5,520 nt of DNA. Source: Chitinophagales bacterium. Its GTDB lineage: Bacteria > Bacteroidota > Bacteroidia > Chitinophagales > UBA2359. Positions 4,952-5,520 of the stretch are shown here, piece by piece (the stretch's first letter is position 1; every line of letters begins with the position of its first letter). The stretch is taken from positions 1 through 5,520 of the forward strand of contig JAHDDN010000383.1 of NCBI GenBank assembly GCA_020629335.1, given 5' to 3'. The position numbers and the translations under genes were made by a program. The notes beneath the pieces are model-generated. The model saw only the letters and a program-made list of their open reading frames with translations. It was not told the origin of the DNA and did not search any database.

Positions 4952-5520
4952 TTACACCCAGTTTTCTTTTTTTATTAATTTATTTATCGTCGTTTCAATC
5001 CATTCGTATTCACCCAATTCTTTCAACTTATTTACCAATTTATCAGGTATCTCTTTTCGCCCGACTAATGAACCTGCTATTTGTCCTGCAATTGAGCAAT
5101 TTGTATCTGTATCTCCACCAATTTCTATTAACTGCAAATACATTTCTTCAATTCCAATTTCTCTAACTTTATTTGCCGCTGCTATTGCTAATGGAACTGA
5201 ATTTACAACATATCCGTCATTTCCAATTTGTCCGATTTCTTGAAGACTTTTAATGTCTTTGATTTCAATTAATCTGTCTCGGACTCTTGTATCTGGAATT
5301 TGGTCAATTATCAATTCAATCAAATTTGTTTCGCCATTCCAACTGCCATTTAGAATTTCTCTAATCGCAATTATTATACTTCTTGCCCCAACATATGCTT
5401 CATCATTATTGTGAGTGATTATGCAAATGTCTCTTATTTCGGAGTTGGTAATTTCTTCTTTAAAAGCAATTGGTGCTATTCTCATTGCTGCTCCGTTTCC
5501 TGCTGCATATTCGCCTCTTC
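4952..5520 (-). CDS. ADP-ribosylglycohydrolase (DraG/ARH) family protein, C-terminal part, cut by the right edge
   Basis: This frame runs from the window edge to a TAA at 4954-4952 and shows the last 188 residues. The usual family length is about 250-300, so roughly the first third is missing, including the N-terminal metal-binding motifs. Several family signatures are visible. EYAAGNGAAMRIAPIA lies near the edge; its Met (codon 5485-5483) is internal and is not the start. CIITHNNDEAYVGA carries the family's conserved TH, and GNDGYVVNSVPLA is also typical. GGDTDTNCSIAGQIAG (GGDTDT at 5119-5102) has the two Asp residues that bind the divalent metal pair. These enzymes hydrolyse ADP-ribose from modified proteins or small molecules, and DraG reactivates ADP-ribosylated nitrogenase reductase. 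The substrate here cannot be read, and no partner ADP-ribosyltransferase is in view. The visible metal ligands are intact, so activity is plausible. Two 60-base lines counted here are about 30% G+C, while counted kinase lines ranged from about 33 to 45%. Confidence 0.92.
   Translation of the reverse strand, partial: RGEYAAGNGAAMRIAPIAFKEEITNSEIRDICIITHNNDEAYVGARSIIIAIREILNGSWNGETNLIELIIDQIPDTRVRDRLIEIKDIKSLQEIGQIGNDGYVVNSVPLAIAAANKVREIGIEEMYLQLIEIGGDTDTNCSIAGQIAGSLVGRKEIPDKLVNKLKELGEYEWIETTINKLIKKENWV

Noticed and set aside
4899..5243. Plus-strand open frame of 114 codons
   Set aside because: It runs through the terminator hairpin and then antisense to the well-supported ADP-ribosylglycohydrolase gene.

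Overview
The window looks like chromosome from a Bacteroidota bacterium, most likely Saprospiraceae or a near relative. The lineage is inferred from the A+T-rich sequence, the one-protein hybrid two-component regulator (histidine kinase, receiver and AraC in one chain) and the lack of clear Shine-Dalgarno sites. The lineage below phylum is a guess. All three genes I can support lie on the minus strand.

Layout from left to right: (1) bases 1-95 hold the first 31 codons of a minus-strand gene that leaves the window, and they encode a convincing signal peptide. (2) Bases 96-573 are non-coding. They hold a structured, GC-richer repeat element (L, about 159-360), three degenerate copies of a short CTTGG-containing motif, and a strong intrinsic terminator (482-528) for the large gene. 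(3) Bases 574-4287 encode a 1237-residue membrane sensor-regulator: signal peptide, two tandem 7TMR-DISMED2-like sensor domains, seven membrane helices, coiled coil, histidine kinase, receiver, and AraC-type DNA-binding domain. (4) Bases 4288-4951 are non-coding. They hold the kinase 5' region, a second copy of the repeat element in inverted orientation (R, about 4503-4711), and a plus-strand intrinsic terminator (4901-4950) with no recognised gene feeding it. (5) Bases 4952-5520 encode the C-terminal 188 residues of an ADP-ribosylglycohydrolase (DraG/ARH) family protein whose start is beyond the right edge.

Functionally, the large protein should sense an extracellular or periplasmic ligand and control transcription directly through its own AraC domain, without a separate response regulator. 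In Bacteroidota such regulators often sit beside the genes they control. The secreted protein starting at the left edge is therefore a candidate target, but only its signal peptide is visible.

The most interesting non-standard signal is the L/R pair. The two copies are about 78% identical by hand alignment, lie in inverted orientation around the kinase gene, and differ at a predicted stem by compensating base changes. Each is bracketed by a short direct repeat of different sequence at a similar distance. Together these suggest a small structured mobile element (MITE-like, or a mobile RNA-forming repeat). I found no evidence in the window for a larger new multi-gene system.
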